A stretch of 64,000 nt of DNA from Aegilops tauschii subsp. strangulata (GCF_002575655.3 NC_053039.3:45695290-45759289); one strand, 5' to 3'; shown: positions 1 to 11,976, counted from the first letter of the stretch. The notes: generated by a model not told the origin, from the letters alone. A program made the numbers and translations.

Positions 1-3000
1 AAATGCCCGCATTCCGGAGGGACCATTTGGTCTACTTAAGCCAGTTTTTGAAAAAGGTGAATTTTTCCACCGCCTCCAATTCACCCAAATTTTCTTGTAC
101 ATGGTGACACACATGTGCCAAACATGTCTACGAAAGAAATTTTTGAAAAACATTATTCTACAATGCCCCCTTGAGGCATAGACCGATGTTTTCAGCAGTC
201 AGACTAAAGGGCATTATAAATTCAAAAAAATTCAGAAAAATACAAAACCTTGGAAACCTAGCATTGTTTGTGCAAGAGATCATGTGTGCCAAAATTGAGG
301 TGATTTGGAGGTGGTCGAAAAAATGCCCGCATTCCGGAGGGACCATTTGGTCTTTTAACTTAAGCCAGTTTTTGAAAAAAGGTGAATTTTTCCACCGCCT
401 CCAAATCACCCAAATTTTGTTGTACATGGTGACACACATGTGCCAAACATGTGTATGAATTTTGTTTTTGAAAAACATTATTCTACAATGCCCCCTTGAG
501 GCATAGACCGATGTTTTCAGCAGTCAGTCTAGAGGGCATTATAAATTCAAAAAAATTCAGAAAAATACAAAACCTTGGAAACCTAGCATTGTTTGTGCAA
601 GAGATCATGTGTGCCAAAATTGAGGTGATTTGGAGGTGGTCGAAAAAATGCCCGCATTCCGGAGGGACCATTTAAAGGTGAATTTTTCCACCGCCTCCAA
701 ATCACCCAAATTTTCTTGTACATGGTGACACACATGTGCCAAACATGTGTATGAAAGAAATTTTTGAAAAACATTATTGTACAATGCCCCCTTGAGGCAT
801 AGACCGATGTTTTCAGCAGTCAGTCTAGAGGGCATTATAAATTCAAAAAAATTCAGAAAAATACAAAACCTTGGAAACCTAGCACTGTTTGTGCAAGAGA
901 TCATGTGTGCCAAAATTGAGGTGATTTGGAGGTGGTCGAAAAAATGCCCGCATTCCGGAGGGACCATTTGGTCTAACTTAAGCCAGTTTTTGAAAAAAGG
1001 TGAATTTTTCCACCGCCTCCAAATCACCCAAATTTTCTTGTACATGGTGACACACATGTGCCAAACATGTCTATGAAAGAAATTTTTGAAAAACATTATT
1101 CTACAATGCCCCCTTGAGGCATAGACCGATGTTTTCAGCAGTCAGTCTAGAGGGCATTATAAATTCAAAAAAATTCAGAAAAATACAAAACCTTGGAAAC
1201 CTAGCATTGTTTGTGCAAGAGATCATGTGTGCCAAAATTGAGGTGATTTGTAGGTGGTCGAAAAAATGCCCGCATTCCGGAGGGACCATTTGGTCTACTT
1301 AAGCCAGTTTTTGAAAAAGGTGAATTTTTCCACCGCCTCCAATTCACCCAAATTTTCTTGTACATGGTGACACACATGTGCCAAACATGTCTACGAAAGA
1401 AATTTTTGAAAAACATTATTCTACAATGCCCCCTTGAGGCATAGACCGATGTTTTCAGCAGTCAGACTAGAGGGCATTATAAATTCAAAAAAATTCAGAA
1501 AAATACAAAACCTTGGAAACCTAGCATTGTTTGTGCAAGAGATCATGTGTGCCAAAATTGAGGTGATTTGGAGGTGGTCGAAAAAATGCCCGCATTCCGG
1601 AGGGACCATTTGGTCTTTAACTTAAGCCAGTTTTTGAAAAAAGGTGAATTTTTCCACCGCCTCCAAATCACCCAAATTTTGTTGTACATGGTGACACACA
1701 TGTGCCAAACATGTGTATGAATTTTTTTTTTTGAAAAACATTATTCTACAATGCCCCCTTGAGGCATAGACCGATGTTTTCAGCAGTCAGTCTAGAGGGC
1801 ATTATAAATTCAAAAAAATTCAGAAAAATACAAAACCTTGGAAACCTAGCATTGTTTGTGCAAGAGATCATGTGTGCCAAAATTGAGGTGATTTGGAGGT
1901 GGTCGAAAAAATGCCCGCATTCCGGAGGGACCATTTAAAGGTGAATTTTTCCACCGCCTCCAAATCACCCAAATTTTCTTGTACATGGTGACACACATGT
2001 GCCAAACATGTGTATGAAAGAAATTTTTGAAAAACATTATTGTACAATGCCCCCTTGAGGCATAGACCGATGTTTTCAGCAGTCAGTCTAGAGGGCATTA
2101 TAAATTCAAAAAAATTCAGAAAAATACAAAACCTTGGAAACCTAGCATTTTTTGTGCAAGAGATCATGTGTGCCAAAATTGAGGTGATTTGGAGGTGGTC
2201 GAAAAAATGCCCGCATTCCGGAGGGACCATTTGGTCTTTAACTTAAGCCAGTTTTTGAAAAAAGGTGAATTTTTCCACCGCCTCCAAATCACCAAAATTT
2301 TGTTGTACATGGTGACACACATGTGCCAAACATGTGTATGAATTTTGTTTTTGAAAAACATTATTCTACAATGCCCCCTTGAGGCATAGACCGATGTTTT
2401 CAGCAGTCAGTCTAGAGGGCATTATAAATTCAAAAAAATTCAGAAAAATACAAAACCTTGGAAACCTAGCATTGTTTGTGCAAGAGATCATGTGTGCCAA
2501 AATTGAGGTGATTTGGAGGTGGTCGAAAAAATGCCCGCATTCCGGAGGGACCATTTAAAGGTGAATTTTTCCACCGCCTCCAAATCACCCAAATTTTCTT
2601 GTACATGGTGACACACATGTGCCAAACATGTGTATGAAAGAAATTTTTGAAAAACATTATTGTACAATGCCCCCTTGAGGCATAGACCGATGTTTTCAGC
2701 AGTCAGTCTAGAGGACATTATAAATTCAAAAAAATTCAGAAAAATACAAAACCTTGGAAACCTAGCACTGTTTGTGCAAGAGATCATGTGTGCCAAAATT
2801 GAGGTGATTTGGAGGTGGTCGAAAAAATGCCCGCATTCCGGAGGGACCATTTGGTCTAACTTAAGCCAGTTTTTGAAAAAAGGTGAATTTTTCCACCGCC
2901 TCCAAATCACCCAAATTTTCTTGTACATGGTGACACACATGTGCCAAACATGTCTATGAAAGAAATTTTTGAAAAACATTATTCTACAATGCCCCCTTGA

Positions 3001-3850
3001 GGCATAGACCGATGTTTTCAGCAGTCAGTCTAGAGGGCATTATAAATTCAAAAAAATTCAGAAAAATACAAAACCTTGGAAACCTAGCATTGTTTGTGCA
3101 AGAGATCATGTGTGCCAAAATTGAGGTGATTTGGAGGTGGTCGAAAAAATGCCCGCATTCCGGAGGGACCATTTAAAGGTGAATTTTTCCACCGCCTCCA
3201 AATCACCCAAATTTTCTTGTACATGGTGACACACATGTGCCAAACATGTGTATGAAAGAAATTTTTGAAAAACATTATTGTACAATGCCCCCTTGAGGCA
3301 TAGACCGATGTTTTCAGCAGTCAGTCTAGAGGGCATTATAAATTCAAAAAAATTCAGAAAAATACAAAACCTTGGAAACCTAGCATTGTTTGTGCAAGAG
3401 ATCATGTGTGCCAAAATTGAGGTGATTTGGAGGTGGTCGAAAAAATGCCCGCATTCGGAAGGACCATTTGGTCTACTTAAGCCAGTTTTTGAAAAAAGGT
3501 GAATTTTTCCACCGCCTCCAAATCACCCAAATTTTCTTGTACATGGTGACACACATGTGCCACACATGTGTATGAAAGAAATTTTTGAAAAACATTATTG
3601 TACAATGCCCCCTTGAGGCATAGACCGATGTTTTCAGCAGTCAGTCTAGAGGGCATTATAAATTCAAAAAAATTCAGAAAAATACAAAACCTTGGAAACC
3701 TAGCATTGTTTGTGCAAGAGATCATGTGTGCCAAAATTGAGGTGATTTGGAGGTGGTCGAAAAAATGCTCGCATTCCGGAGGGACCATTTGGTCTAACTT
3801 AAGCCAGTTTTTGAAAAAAGGTGAATTTTTCCACCGCCTCCAATTCACCT
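1..3850. repeat. Tandem array, ~320-bp unit with higher-order structure
   Basis: About twelve head-to-tail copies, already running at the window start. The landmark CAATGCCCCCTTGAGGCATA occurs at 161, 486, 782, 1104, 1424, 1749, 2045, 2369, 2665, 2987, 3283 and 3603, so spacings are 325, 296, 322, 320, 325, 296, 324, 296, 322, 296 and 320. The short form lacks a ~25-bp segment (TGGTCT...TTTTTG) after the GGGACCATT motif. Copies at 161-1104 match copies at 2045-2987 in length order and in shared variants, for example CACTG instead of CATTG near 891 and 2765, which gives a higher-order spacing of about 1883 bp. Open frames on both strands recur with the period and are not genes. The array ends near 3850. 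I do not recognise the family; subterminal or internal arrays of CACTA elements look similar in style, but that is a guess. Confidence 0.95.
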
Positions 3851-3934
3851 TTTATTGTGTAGATCACTACTTAATGTCCTTTAATTATTGTTCTGTTGCA
3901 TATCTGTATGGTGATGAACTAATTTATTGTGTAG

Positions 3935-6502
3935 TATTGGTACTGGGAGCACGTGCGTAGTGGCCGATTGATGTATGCTTCTAGACCCCCACCATTGATC
4001 GCACGATGGGACGAAACGACGGCTACTTTAAGAAGCGATGCTTACGACAAAGGAGGTCTTCATAACGGGCTGGTACCTATCTACAATTGAACTTTCTATA
4101 TCCGATTTTTTATTTGGTACTAATGGTTCATTATATTTTATTAAAAAAGGTTGTCATGAAAATTTGTGCTCCTCAACGACCGTCTGATAATTCTAATAAT
4201 TTTCCAAGAAAAAATGATGAACATATGCATCAACATGATTCGTATCGAGCACCATCACAAGGACAGCAATTTAGTAGCCAGCAAGTATGTACTCCAAAGA
4301 CTATTTGTTTTTGCAATATCACAAATAGGTGTCATGGAACCTCATTCATTTAGCTATTGTTATCAACGGGGTTTTATTTGGTTTACACAGATTGACATGG
4401 TAGTTGAAGCCATGAATGCACGCTTAGCTGATCATGAAAAGAAGGTAGGCAGGAAGTTAATGGAAATTGAGCACAGATTTGATGTCAAATACCAGACGCT
4501 AGCTGAAGACTTGATCGACATGAAGACTAAAACTGGCACTAATCCTAGGTTGTCGAAGGCCGAGGACGAAATTAAAGACTTAAGGAGGGAACTACATGTA
4601 TGTCATACTGTGCATTTTGTATTTTGTATGAATATGTTCCTTCATGTTCATTATTGTTTGCATTGTTAGAGGAATTAAAATACAAATTTAGAAGCAACCG
4701 ACAATCAGTGTCACAGAAAGGAGGCGTGCAGGTGATCTTTATGGCCCAACACGTTAATATCTAAAAGTAACAAACTAATGATGAACTACCTTTGTTCTTT
4801 GTAGGATCAAGTCAATGTGTGCAATTCATCACTAACAGGAACTCCTAGGGCTATCCAATTCACGGCAGGGACTTCGACTACACCAAGTGCAAGACATGTG
4901 ACGGAAAACAATGAGAATCCAGAATTAACTCCGATGAAGCCTGTCTTTGGTAATGATTACAAGTTCACGGATGAGGACATAGAGACAGCCGTTTACATCC
5001 GCGGAACATACGACCCTGTTGAAATAGCTAGAATCGGAGACATTACCCTCACAGCAGAAAAACTGAAGCGAAATTTGGACGAGAAATACATTTATGGTGA
5101 TGTAAGCCCATTATACTCTAGTCTACATCATTACTGCAACAACTTTCTTATTATTGTATGATTGAAAATTTGGCAGGTTATTATGGCATATGCTCGCATT
5201 AGCCAAATTGAGAATGATACTACCTCAATCATATCCCCTGAAGAAACCGAAAAGCTGTTACAAATGAAGGGGGTGGTTCCTGTTGGACGTGCAGCCTCAT
5301 GGTTAGCTCGTGTAGCAGAAAATTTTGTAGGGCGCCGAAAGGTACATGTTTTCCTCACTTTCATAGTTTATGTACACACTGTACACGACAAATTTCAGTT
5401 CTCAACCCAACCCAAATTTTACTGCAGGTGCATGTCCCACTGAATGTACACCAAAACCATTGGATGCTAATGATGTTTAATTTTGACAAAAAAGAAATTC
5501 AGACTTTGAACTCCATGAATTATCATTGCGACAAGACCAAGGAAGATTCTCTCGTAAGTGTTCTCTTGCTGCCTCTTTTGATCCGCATGGCACATGAGCT
5601 CCCAAAGTACCGTAACCGTATGTATAACTCGTCGTACCCTAGGTGGACTCGATTCAGTTCTGCATCGACGAAGCTGTCAAGAATGGGTTGATATCACCAG
5701 CTAAGAACATCAATTTTGCCGAATGGACCAAAAAACGCTATGAGAACATACCACAACAGACCGATGGGTAGGCATGGCCTCATAAATTATTATTTGCCTA
5801 CACGAATAAGATTACTGATCTTTAACTAAACATCGCAGGACTTCCTGTGCTGTTTGGACACTGCAGTACATGTTGTCATGGAACGGGGATGAAATGACCG
5901 ATATTTTCAACCAGGTAATTGAATGCCTAATTAACATTTGTACTTTGTTTAGCTTGAAAGCTATGCTGACATAAGTGTCGGTTATCAAATATAGGCAAGG
6001 ATAGATATTTTCAGGTGGAAAATATGTACAGCCTTACTGCATTCAAATTGCAACGCGCTTCGTCTCGAATCATATAAGTTCCCCATAACGGTTAGTGCTA
6101 CATCAAGAATATATCATTTATTTCATAAGTCTCATGATTAGAACTAACGCAACACTCTCTCTTATACAGAAGGAGGTGTACGATGCCCAGCAAGCAGTTC
6201 TACCTGATGGTTCAGAAGACGACGTACAATTAGTCAACAATCCTGATGGTTCCAACGAACCCGACACATCCAACTCCCAGAAGGATACCGGTGCACCCAA
6301 CTCCCCCAAAAGTGGTGCACCCAACTCCCCAAAAAGGAAGAGAGCACGTGGGCGCCCGAGAAAGCTAGTCAATCCCGAGGAAGCAGCAAAAACAAAGAGT
6401 CTTAAAGAACTGAAACTTAAATTTGACAGCAAGACCATAGCCAACCAAGTGTCTTCGTTTCCATCACGGTCACGCAGAGAGCATAAACCAGCACCAGCTT
6501 GA
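3935..6502 (+). CDS. Ulp1-like C48 cysteine protease with AT-hook, 5' incomplete
   Basis: Ten phase-compatible exons with GT-AG borders: 3935-4072, 4150-4284, 4391-4597, 4805-5101, 5177-5341, 5428-5553, 5643-5767, 5839-5914, 5995-6090 and 6170-6502 (about 565 aa, TGA stop). The C48 (SUMO/ubiquitin-like deconjugating) fold is seen as an NHWML histidine box at residue ~325, a following LNS at ~342 where the family normally has Asp, and the QTDGTSC nucleophile box with Cys ~401. Residues ~92-160 look coiled-coil. The C-terminal tail has two GAPNSPK-like repeats, a basic KRKR run and a GRPRK AT-hook (~516-520), which suggests nuclear DNA association. The first exon opens behind an acceptor at 3933-3934 with a WYWEHV-type start and no convincing ATG (an internal ATG lies at 3971). 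Earlier exons are therefore missing or lie beyond the satellite array, whose edge is 84 bp upstream. Ulp1-like genes of this sort are common in plants and are often carried by MULE or CACTA transposons, so host or transposon origin is open. Confidence 0.75.
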
Positions 6503-7166
6503 TTGAGCCCATTCAAACACAAATAGGTAGCATCAATTGATCATCAATTGATAAATGCTCATGCTCATGCTCTACTTTTAGCATCATTTCATACACGTTT
6601 AGTTCTTATCAGAAAGTGGAAATAGGTACTTTTGGCAATCATGAGCATCCTCTACTTATAGCAATATCTAATGCATCATCAGTACAAAGCTTGATTTGGC
6701 AATAGGTGGAATCGGCAATCATTTGCATGCTTTAATTTTGTGAAGCTATAATCATGCTGAGTTATACACTAAATATAATCATGCCAAGCTATAACTACCA
6801 TAGTCATAAACCAGGCTTTTCTTAAGCACAGGTGCTTATTTGTACAGGGTAGACGCATAACTAGGCGTCTCTCATGTAGAAATAGGCACCGGTGCTTCAG
6901 AAAAACCCTATTTATTTTTCTAAGCACCACCGTACGCATCAAGCATTGTACAAGGCTTAACATGCATCACCAAAATAGTATTAACAACTTGGAACACTAA
7001 ACCAGAGTAGCAGCGAACTCTTAAGATAAACGGCAGATCAACCACCGCACAGCATAAGTTCAGACACACCATAGGACATAAGTTCAGACACATCGAACAA
7101 CAAAGAAACATAGATATCATAAAAGGACACTGCGCTAGCAACTTGAAGGCAGACTTTGATCTCTCT
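6503..7166. other. Intergenic spacer between convergent genes
   Basis: AT-rich spacer between the 3' end of the Ulp1-like gene and the 3' end of the minus-strand exonuclease. Apart from the foldback at 6815-6906 I see only short imperfect repeats of a GGCAATCAT-type phrase near 6630 and 6710. No coding signal is convincing. Confidence 0.6.
6815..6906. mobile_element. Small foldback (MITE-like) element
   Basis: A 92-bp segment whose two halves are inverted copies of each other. The left arm starts GCTTTTCTTAAGCACAGGTG and the right arm, read on the other strand, starts GTTTTTCTGAAGCACCGGTG. The similarity runs about 45 bp and the loop is almost absent. No clear target-site duplication was found, so the superfamily is unassigned. 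Confidence 0.6.
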
Positions 7167-8482
7167 TCATGCCGCGTAGTGGCAGTGGTAGTAGGGGTCA
7201 GCCTCCTGTGCTTCTGAAATTTCCACACCTGATTTGATGTTGTCTATTATCTTCCAAGCCTTGTAGGTGGCGTACGCATCCTTCGCTGCGTACTCGATGA
7301 GGTAGTCTGGCAGCGGGCTGATCCCCCACAGTTTATGGTCTTCGGTCCTGTTGATCTTCTTCTTCATGTTTTGGTAAAATGGGTGGATGACGCTGGCTGC
7401 AACATCAGCCAAGGAGTCGTACTGCTTCTTTCTGCCGGCATATGGAACTCTATAGTTTTTCTGAATGTCGATGTACTTTTCGGGATTGATCTCCAAACCA
7501 GACATCTTCAGCATCTGTTTGTCATTATGAATGCTGAAACCGGCAAAGGTGAACAACTTCTTCTCCTAGAGGAAGCTCTTGAGGCGCTTGGGCCTTCAAG
7601 GGGAGAGACATATTGAAGATTAGTAGTAATTTTGAAGATGAATGCATGAAGTACATGATGTTATTTCTCTTTTTGGATCATACAGTTGAAAATAACACTA
7701 CAGCAAACTACTTCACTACATCAACTTCAGAAACAACTTTTAATACATCTAGTCCAGTGCATCCACACCGGTAGACACAACACTAATGCATCAATATCAG
7801 AAACTACACTAGTATATCAGAAACTACACTAGTAGACATAACACTAATACATCTAGTCCAGTGCATCAACTTCAGAAAATAACACTAATGCATCCACAGC
7901 GGTAGACACAACACTAATGCATCAAGATCAGAAACTACACTAGTATATCAAGTTTGGTGATTAATCTGGTGCAAGATTTTAAGATACTAATCCAGTGCAT
8001 CAGGGTAAAAATCTATGCCAGTGCATGTACTTGAGAAACCACACTAGTGCGTCCACTTCACAATCTACACTAGTAGATGTAGTTGAGAAACTAGGGTATA
8101 TGAGTAGGATGGCTCACCATTTTGTGGCCGCAGCGATGTGGTAGACCAGGCAGAGTTCATCCACGCATAACTGCAGAACTTCTGCGTACTGCGGAGGTTC
8201 GTCATCCCTGGTATACTCCACATCAACGCCGACGAATCTAGGATACCTGCCGACGGCTTTCATGAAGAGCCTCGTGAGCATTTCGTCGACAGTGTCTGGA
8301 TTGCTGGTGCAGACGACCTCCAGCGTCTCTTTGCCGTGGAGTTCCACCTTGTCAAGTTTGGTGGTGTAGTCGCGCTTCTCACCGGGGACCTGAACGTCGT
8401 CTTCCTTGATGCTCTGCTCTTCCTTGATGCTCTGGTCGGACGTCTCGCCACAGTGACGCTTGGTAGACGGCTCCTCCGCCAT
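7167..8482 (-). pseudogene. DEDDy 3'-5' exonuclease (WRN-exo-like) with internal stop
   Basis: Two exons on the minus strand: 8482-8118 (ATG, phase 2) and 7593-7167 (TGA). The donor TG|GTGAGC and the acceptor GAAG|GCCC restore a Trp codon across the junction. Exo I is GVDVEY (Asp87, Glu89), exo II is the SIHND segment in exon 2, and exo III is YAAKDAY, which places it in the DEDDy RNase D/WRN exonuclease fold (about 263 codons, usual for the small plant proteins). Nine codons into exon 2 an in-frame TAG (7568-7566) lies between Leu and Glu, where the context predicts a Glu or Gln codon. Using the AG of that TAG as acceptor would shift the frame. The gene is therefore read as broken by one nonsense change unless a sequencing error or read-through is involved. 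The N-terminal ~45 residues hold a duplicated QSIKE phrase. It is head-to-head with the B3 gene. Confidence 0.75.
7690..7960. repeat. Degenerate minisatellite inside exonuclease intron
   Basis: Short imperfect repeats of phrases like ACACTAATGCATC and CAGAAACTACACTAGTA recur four to five times with irregular 40-70 bp spacing within the 7594-8117 intron. They explain most of the intron length. No function is apparent. Confidence 0.6.
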
Positions 8483-8739
8483 TGCCCTTCTCCAGCGACG
8501 GCGGTTTTGAGACAGAGACGGTGGTTGCAGTTGGTGGAATAGATGGACGTGGTTCGCATAATGAGGGAGGAATGGAGGAGAAGGTGCCTTTTTGAGTTCT
8601 GGGGGAGGCGGTTCGTCGCGTGAGGGAGGCGCTCGTCGTTATCGTGATCGTGGGGGTCGTGGGGCTCGTGTTGTTCGTGTTCCATTATGTAACCACCCAT
8701 GGGCCTGCAACGATAAAATGCTTAAAACACTTCTGACAT

Positions 8740-9030
8740 GAAAAAAAGAGAGCAAAAAACAGAGTACTATCGGTCTCACAAGTGCACGCGGTCGTGCACC
8801 TCCTGCGGTCGTGCACCTCCTGCGGTTTGCCATCAATTGCTATCGGTCTCACAAGTGGGTCCCCTTGTCATCCACACAACCGCGCCACCACATGTACCAC
8901 ATTTTTCTTTCTCCCCGTCTCGACCACTCCACATCTTTCTTTCTCCCCTTCTCGACCAGCGCCGCCGCCGCCGCCATCTCCCGACGACCCCTCTCTTCGC
9001 TGCCGGTGCGCGGCCGCCGCCAACTCCGGC
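8740..9030. promoter_or_regulatory. Shared upstream region of divergent genes, B3 5' leader
   Basis: The exonuclease ATG (8482, minus) and the B3 ATG (9501, plus) are about 1.0 kb apart. The spacer holds a duplicated phrase TATCGGTCTCACAAGTG (8768 and ~8839) and a tandem GTCGTGCACCTCCTGCG pair between them. From ~8930 the plus strand becomes C-rich with CGCC repeats, typical of a grass 5' leader, and a consensus donor (CAA|GTACGTGAG, ~9031) suggests a 5'-UTR intron that ends at the acceptor before 9500. No TATA box is convincing, so bidirectional promoter activity is inference. Confidence 0.4.
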
Positions 9031-9500
9031 AAGTACGTGAGATCTCCCCTCTTCTTCCCTTCCCCAACCGCGTCTCCCTACGGAGGCGGATCTGAGCCGA
9101 TTGGTTTGGACTGAAACTTAGTTTTTGGATTGGATCTTGATTTGGTTTCTATGGTTTGAACCTTTGGATTCAATCCAAAAGTTGAAAACGGTTTGGACTG
9201 GGTTGGATGACGAGCATGTATAGTTCGGTTTGGTCTAGATTCTAAATGAAAATATCTGGATTGGTTTGGTTTTGATGTGTGCCGTGGATTGGACTGGTTT
9301 TAGTTTGGATGCCGAACTATTCCCAGGTTTAGATGAGACGGGCATTGCCATTGTCATTGGCATTGCTTTATTAAGTAGATGATAGTAAATAGATTGATTG
9401 GCCATTGCCAGTATAGGTTATCACTATGATTTATTATATGTATGATCTTTGTATTGTACTATGTACAGTTCAACTTAGAGTTCAACATGTTCTGTGTAGA

Positions 9501-10772
9501 ATGGAGGAAGCACCATGTGGACGCTGCAACTCACGGTGCCGGACCAGCCTTTCTACTGCCACGCTGTTCGGCATCTACTTCCAGCCTTCTTTTCTTGTTG
9601 CAGCGCTAACAATTTATATGAACCTTCTGACAGTACATTCTTTTTTTTGCTATTTCCACTAATGTATTGTGTCTGTTATTTGTTTTTATCTTACACAGAT
9701 CGTACCATGCAATGTGAGATTGGCATTCAATGAGCTCATCGGAGACACCGTGACCTTCGACGCTCTTGGGGGCCCATCCACTATGCAGGTCGAGAAGGGG
9801 CGAAAGATAACCCAGATAGGAGGAGATGATTGGGATCGTTTTATCGCCCGCATGCGTCTTAGTGGGGGTGAATTGATCAGCTTCTCCTTCAGAAGAGATA
9901 GGCCCAGGATTTCTGTTATCTATCTAAATTTGATTCCGGATAGTGAGGATGAAGTTCATGAGGAGGAAGATGGTGCTGATTCAGATGATGACGATTCAGA
10001 TGATGATGAGAACCCACTTGTTGAATACCTGTATGCCCAAGGACTCAGACTGGGCGACGAGGAAATCGGCAACCTCTGGGACATGCTTCCGCTACGTGAA
10101 GACTACCTAGGGAAGCCATTCGTGACCCGCCTCACAAGGACGAATGTTAAACGGCATATCATGGTATGTTACTTAGTGTGGTAATTACATGATATGCATG
10201 CTTAGTTAGTGTAGTAGTTCATATGATATGCATGTTGTAGTACTGTGATGAGAGGCCTAGTTTAGAATTCATTTAGTGAAGAATTTTATGACATGCATGT
10301 AGTGTAGTAATATGCGATGATATGCTTAGTGTACGCAGTAATCTAATGATATGCCTAATTACTGTAGTAATTTGATGCTTGGCGTATAGTGTAGTGATGT
10401 GATGATATATATGCTCAGTGTTGAATCCAATGATATATGTGTCTTGAAGTGTATGCTTTGTTGATAATTGCACGTGACATGATCATATATCATGTCAACT
10501 GTTTTCAGAAATTACCTAAGAGGTTACTTGATAGCTGTGGCATCGACCCGGACGAAGAAGGCATGGCTGCTGGACTACGCCTTACCAGAACGGGCTCCAT
10601 CACCAGCTGTGCGTATGCAGTGGACACGGACGGTCGCACTGTCTTGAGCAGGGCAGGATGGAAGAAGTTCCTTCGTGCCAAGAATCTTCGGGTAGGACAG
10701 GCCATCCTACTCACTGTTGCGAACACCCGTCGCCATGACTTGAGGATGATGATCACCAACCACCTCATTTAG
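9501..10772 (+). CDS. B3-type DNA-binding protein, probably REM-like with two B3 regions
   Basis: Coding exons 9501-9632, 9699-10163 and 10509-10772, all phase 0, about 286 aa, TAG stop. The middle exon opens with IVPCNVRLAF, continues into GGDDWDRFIARMRLSGGELI and ends that region with SVIYLNL. This pattern fits a B3 fold (basic start, W..F, L..G.L, closing beta strand). An acidic linker of Asp/Glu/Ser follows, then a second B3-like region spanning the last junction with LPKRLLDSCGI, AGWKKFLRAKNLRVGQ and a closing LLTV strand. REM-type B3 proteins bind DNA in the nucleus and often have tandem domains. The ATG at 9501 gives MEEAPCGRC and keeps phase with the next exon; a downstream ATG at 9515 would not. 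The first coding exon is the least certain part. A 5'-UTR intron (~9031-9499) is likely. No disabling change was seen. Confidence 0.7.
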
Positions 10773-11797
10773 AACTGGGGTGGGCCATGTATCAATGTGA
10801 AATGAACTTGTTATGTTAGCTCTTGTTTGCGAGTACTTGTCGTGTATTACCGTACCTATATCTACTCATATCTAGGTACTATTGCTTGTGATGGATTGCA
10901 ACTATTATTAACTGGTAACTAATGCTCTACTAGCTATGATTATTCCATTGTGTGATGTTTTATAGGTTGTAGTGTGACATGGTAACTGTTATACATGGTA
11001 ACTGTTATATATGTTTGCTGAAGCTTCCAAAGAAATTTACATACATTTTCTGAAATTCGAGAACATTTTTTTAATTTTTGATTTTTTTAGATTTGAACTT
11101 TTTTAAAAAAAATGGGTGAACACTTTTGAATTATATTTTTTCATCAACTTCAAAAAATATTCGTATTATTAAGAAATTGCGAAAAATTTTAAAATTCACG
11201 CTTTCTTAAGAAAAACATAAACATATTTTGAATTCAGGAACAATTTTTTAAATGATGAACTGTTCTTGAAATCAGGAAAAATTTCCAAATTCAGAAATAT
11301 ATTTTTGAAATTGTGAATATTTTTATAATTTCCTAATATCTTTTACGAATTCATGAACATTTTTGAAAAATTCATACATTTTTCAAAATATTTTGAACAT
11401 TTACTAAAAATTCATGAACATTTTTTTAACATATGAACGCTTTCTGAAATCACGAACATTTTTTGAATCTGTGAGATTTATCATGTCCTGAACATTTTTT
11501 CAAGCCATGAAGAACTTTGGAATGCGAACATTTTTTCGCAATTTGCAACTTTGTAGAAATCCTGAATTACTTTCAAAAGGAAAAATAGAAAACAGAAAAA
11601 ATAAAAAGGAAAAACGAAAGGGGCTTCCCGCCCCTCACATGGGCTGGCCTTAAGGGCGCACGAGGGACGGCGGGTGCACGCTTCCTTGGTTTCGGGCGTG
11701 TTGGTCGTCATATAGGATCGTATGCCCGGCCGTATACGTATTTGTTTGTATATGGCGGCCTTTCGTGCACGCGTGAAGCCGCCCGCGCGTGGGGCAG
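10773..11797. other. AT-rich degenerate repeat tract upstream of zf-XS gene
   Basis: From ~11030 to 11560 the sequence is made of many variants of GAACATTTTTTGAA and its complement with no period I can fix. This kind of low-complexity tract is common in Triticeae repeats and at transposon edges. A similar tract lies at 18720-19560. No gene seen. Confidence 0.55.
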
Positions 11798-11840
11798 CAC
11801 GTGTCACGGGTAGTTGCCAAAACTGTCCCATCATATAAAT
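11798..11840 (+). promoter_or_regulatory. Core promoter of zf-XS gene: ABRE/G-box and TATA box
   Basis: CACGTGTC (11798-11805) is a G-box/ABRE core. TATAAAT lies at 11834-11840, 137 bp before the ATG at 11977, followed by a C/T-rich leader with CCGCC and CTCTCC runs. The spacing fits a grass TATA promoter. Abscisic-acid control is only suggested by the motif. Confidence 0.55.
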
Positions 11841-11976
11841 GTAGACGTCAACCACCTCCGGCCGCATCGCCCACCATTTCCTCCCGCCGCATCGTCTCCC
11901 TCTCTCCACTCCCCACTCCCCAAAACCCTCTCCTCTCCAACCTCCTCGTCTCCCTCACCGCATCCTCTCCATCGCC

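Noticed and set aside
605..1096. 163-codon minus-strand frame (and its twin at 2488-2979)
   Set aside because: Spans unit borders of the tandem array; the identical twin arises from the higher-order duplication.
161..3850. Array considered as a CRISPR-like structure
   Set aside because: Units of ~320 bp repeat in full with no unique spacers, and the genome is a plant.
158..3960. Many open frames of 60-163 codons on both strands
   Set aside because: They repeat with the satellite period and simply reflect stop-free phases of the unit.
8260..8700. 146-codon minus-strand frame over the exonuclease start
   Set aside because: Out of frame with the DEDDy motifs; composition artefact.
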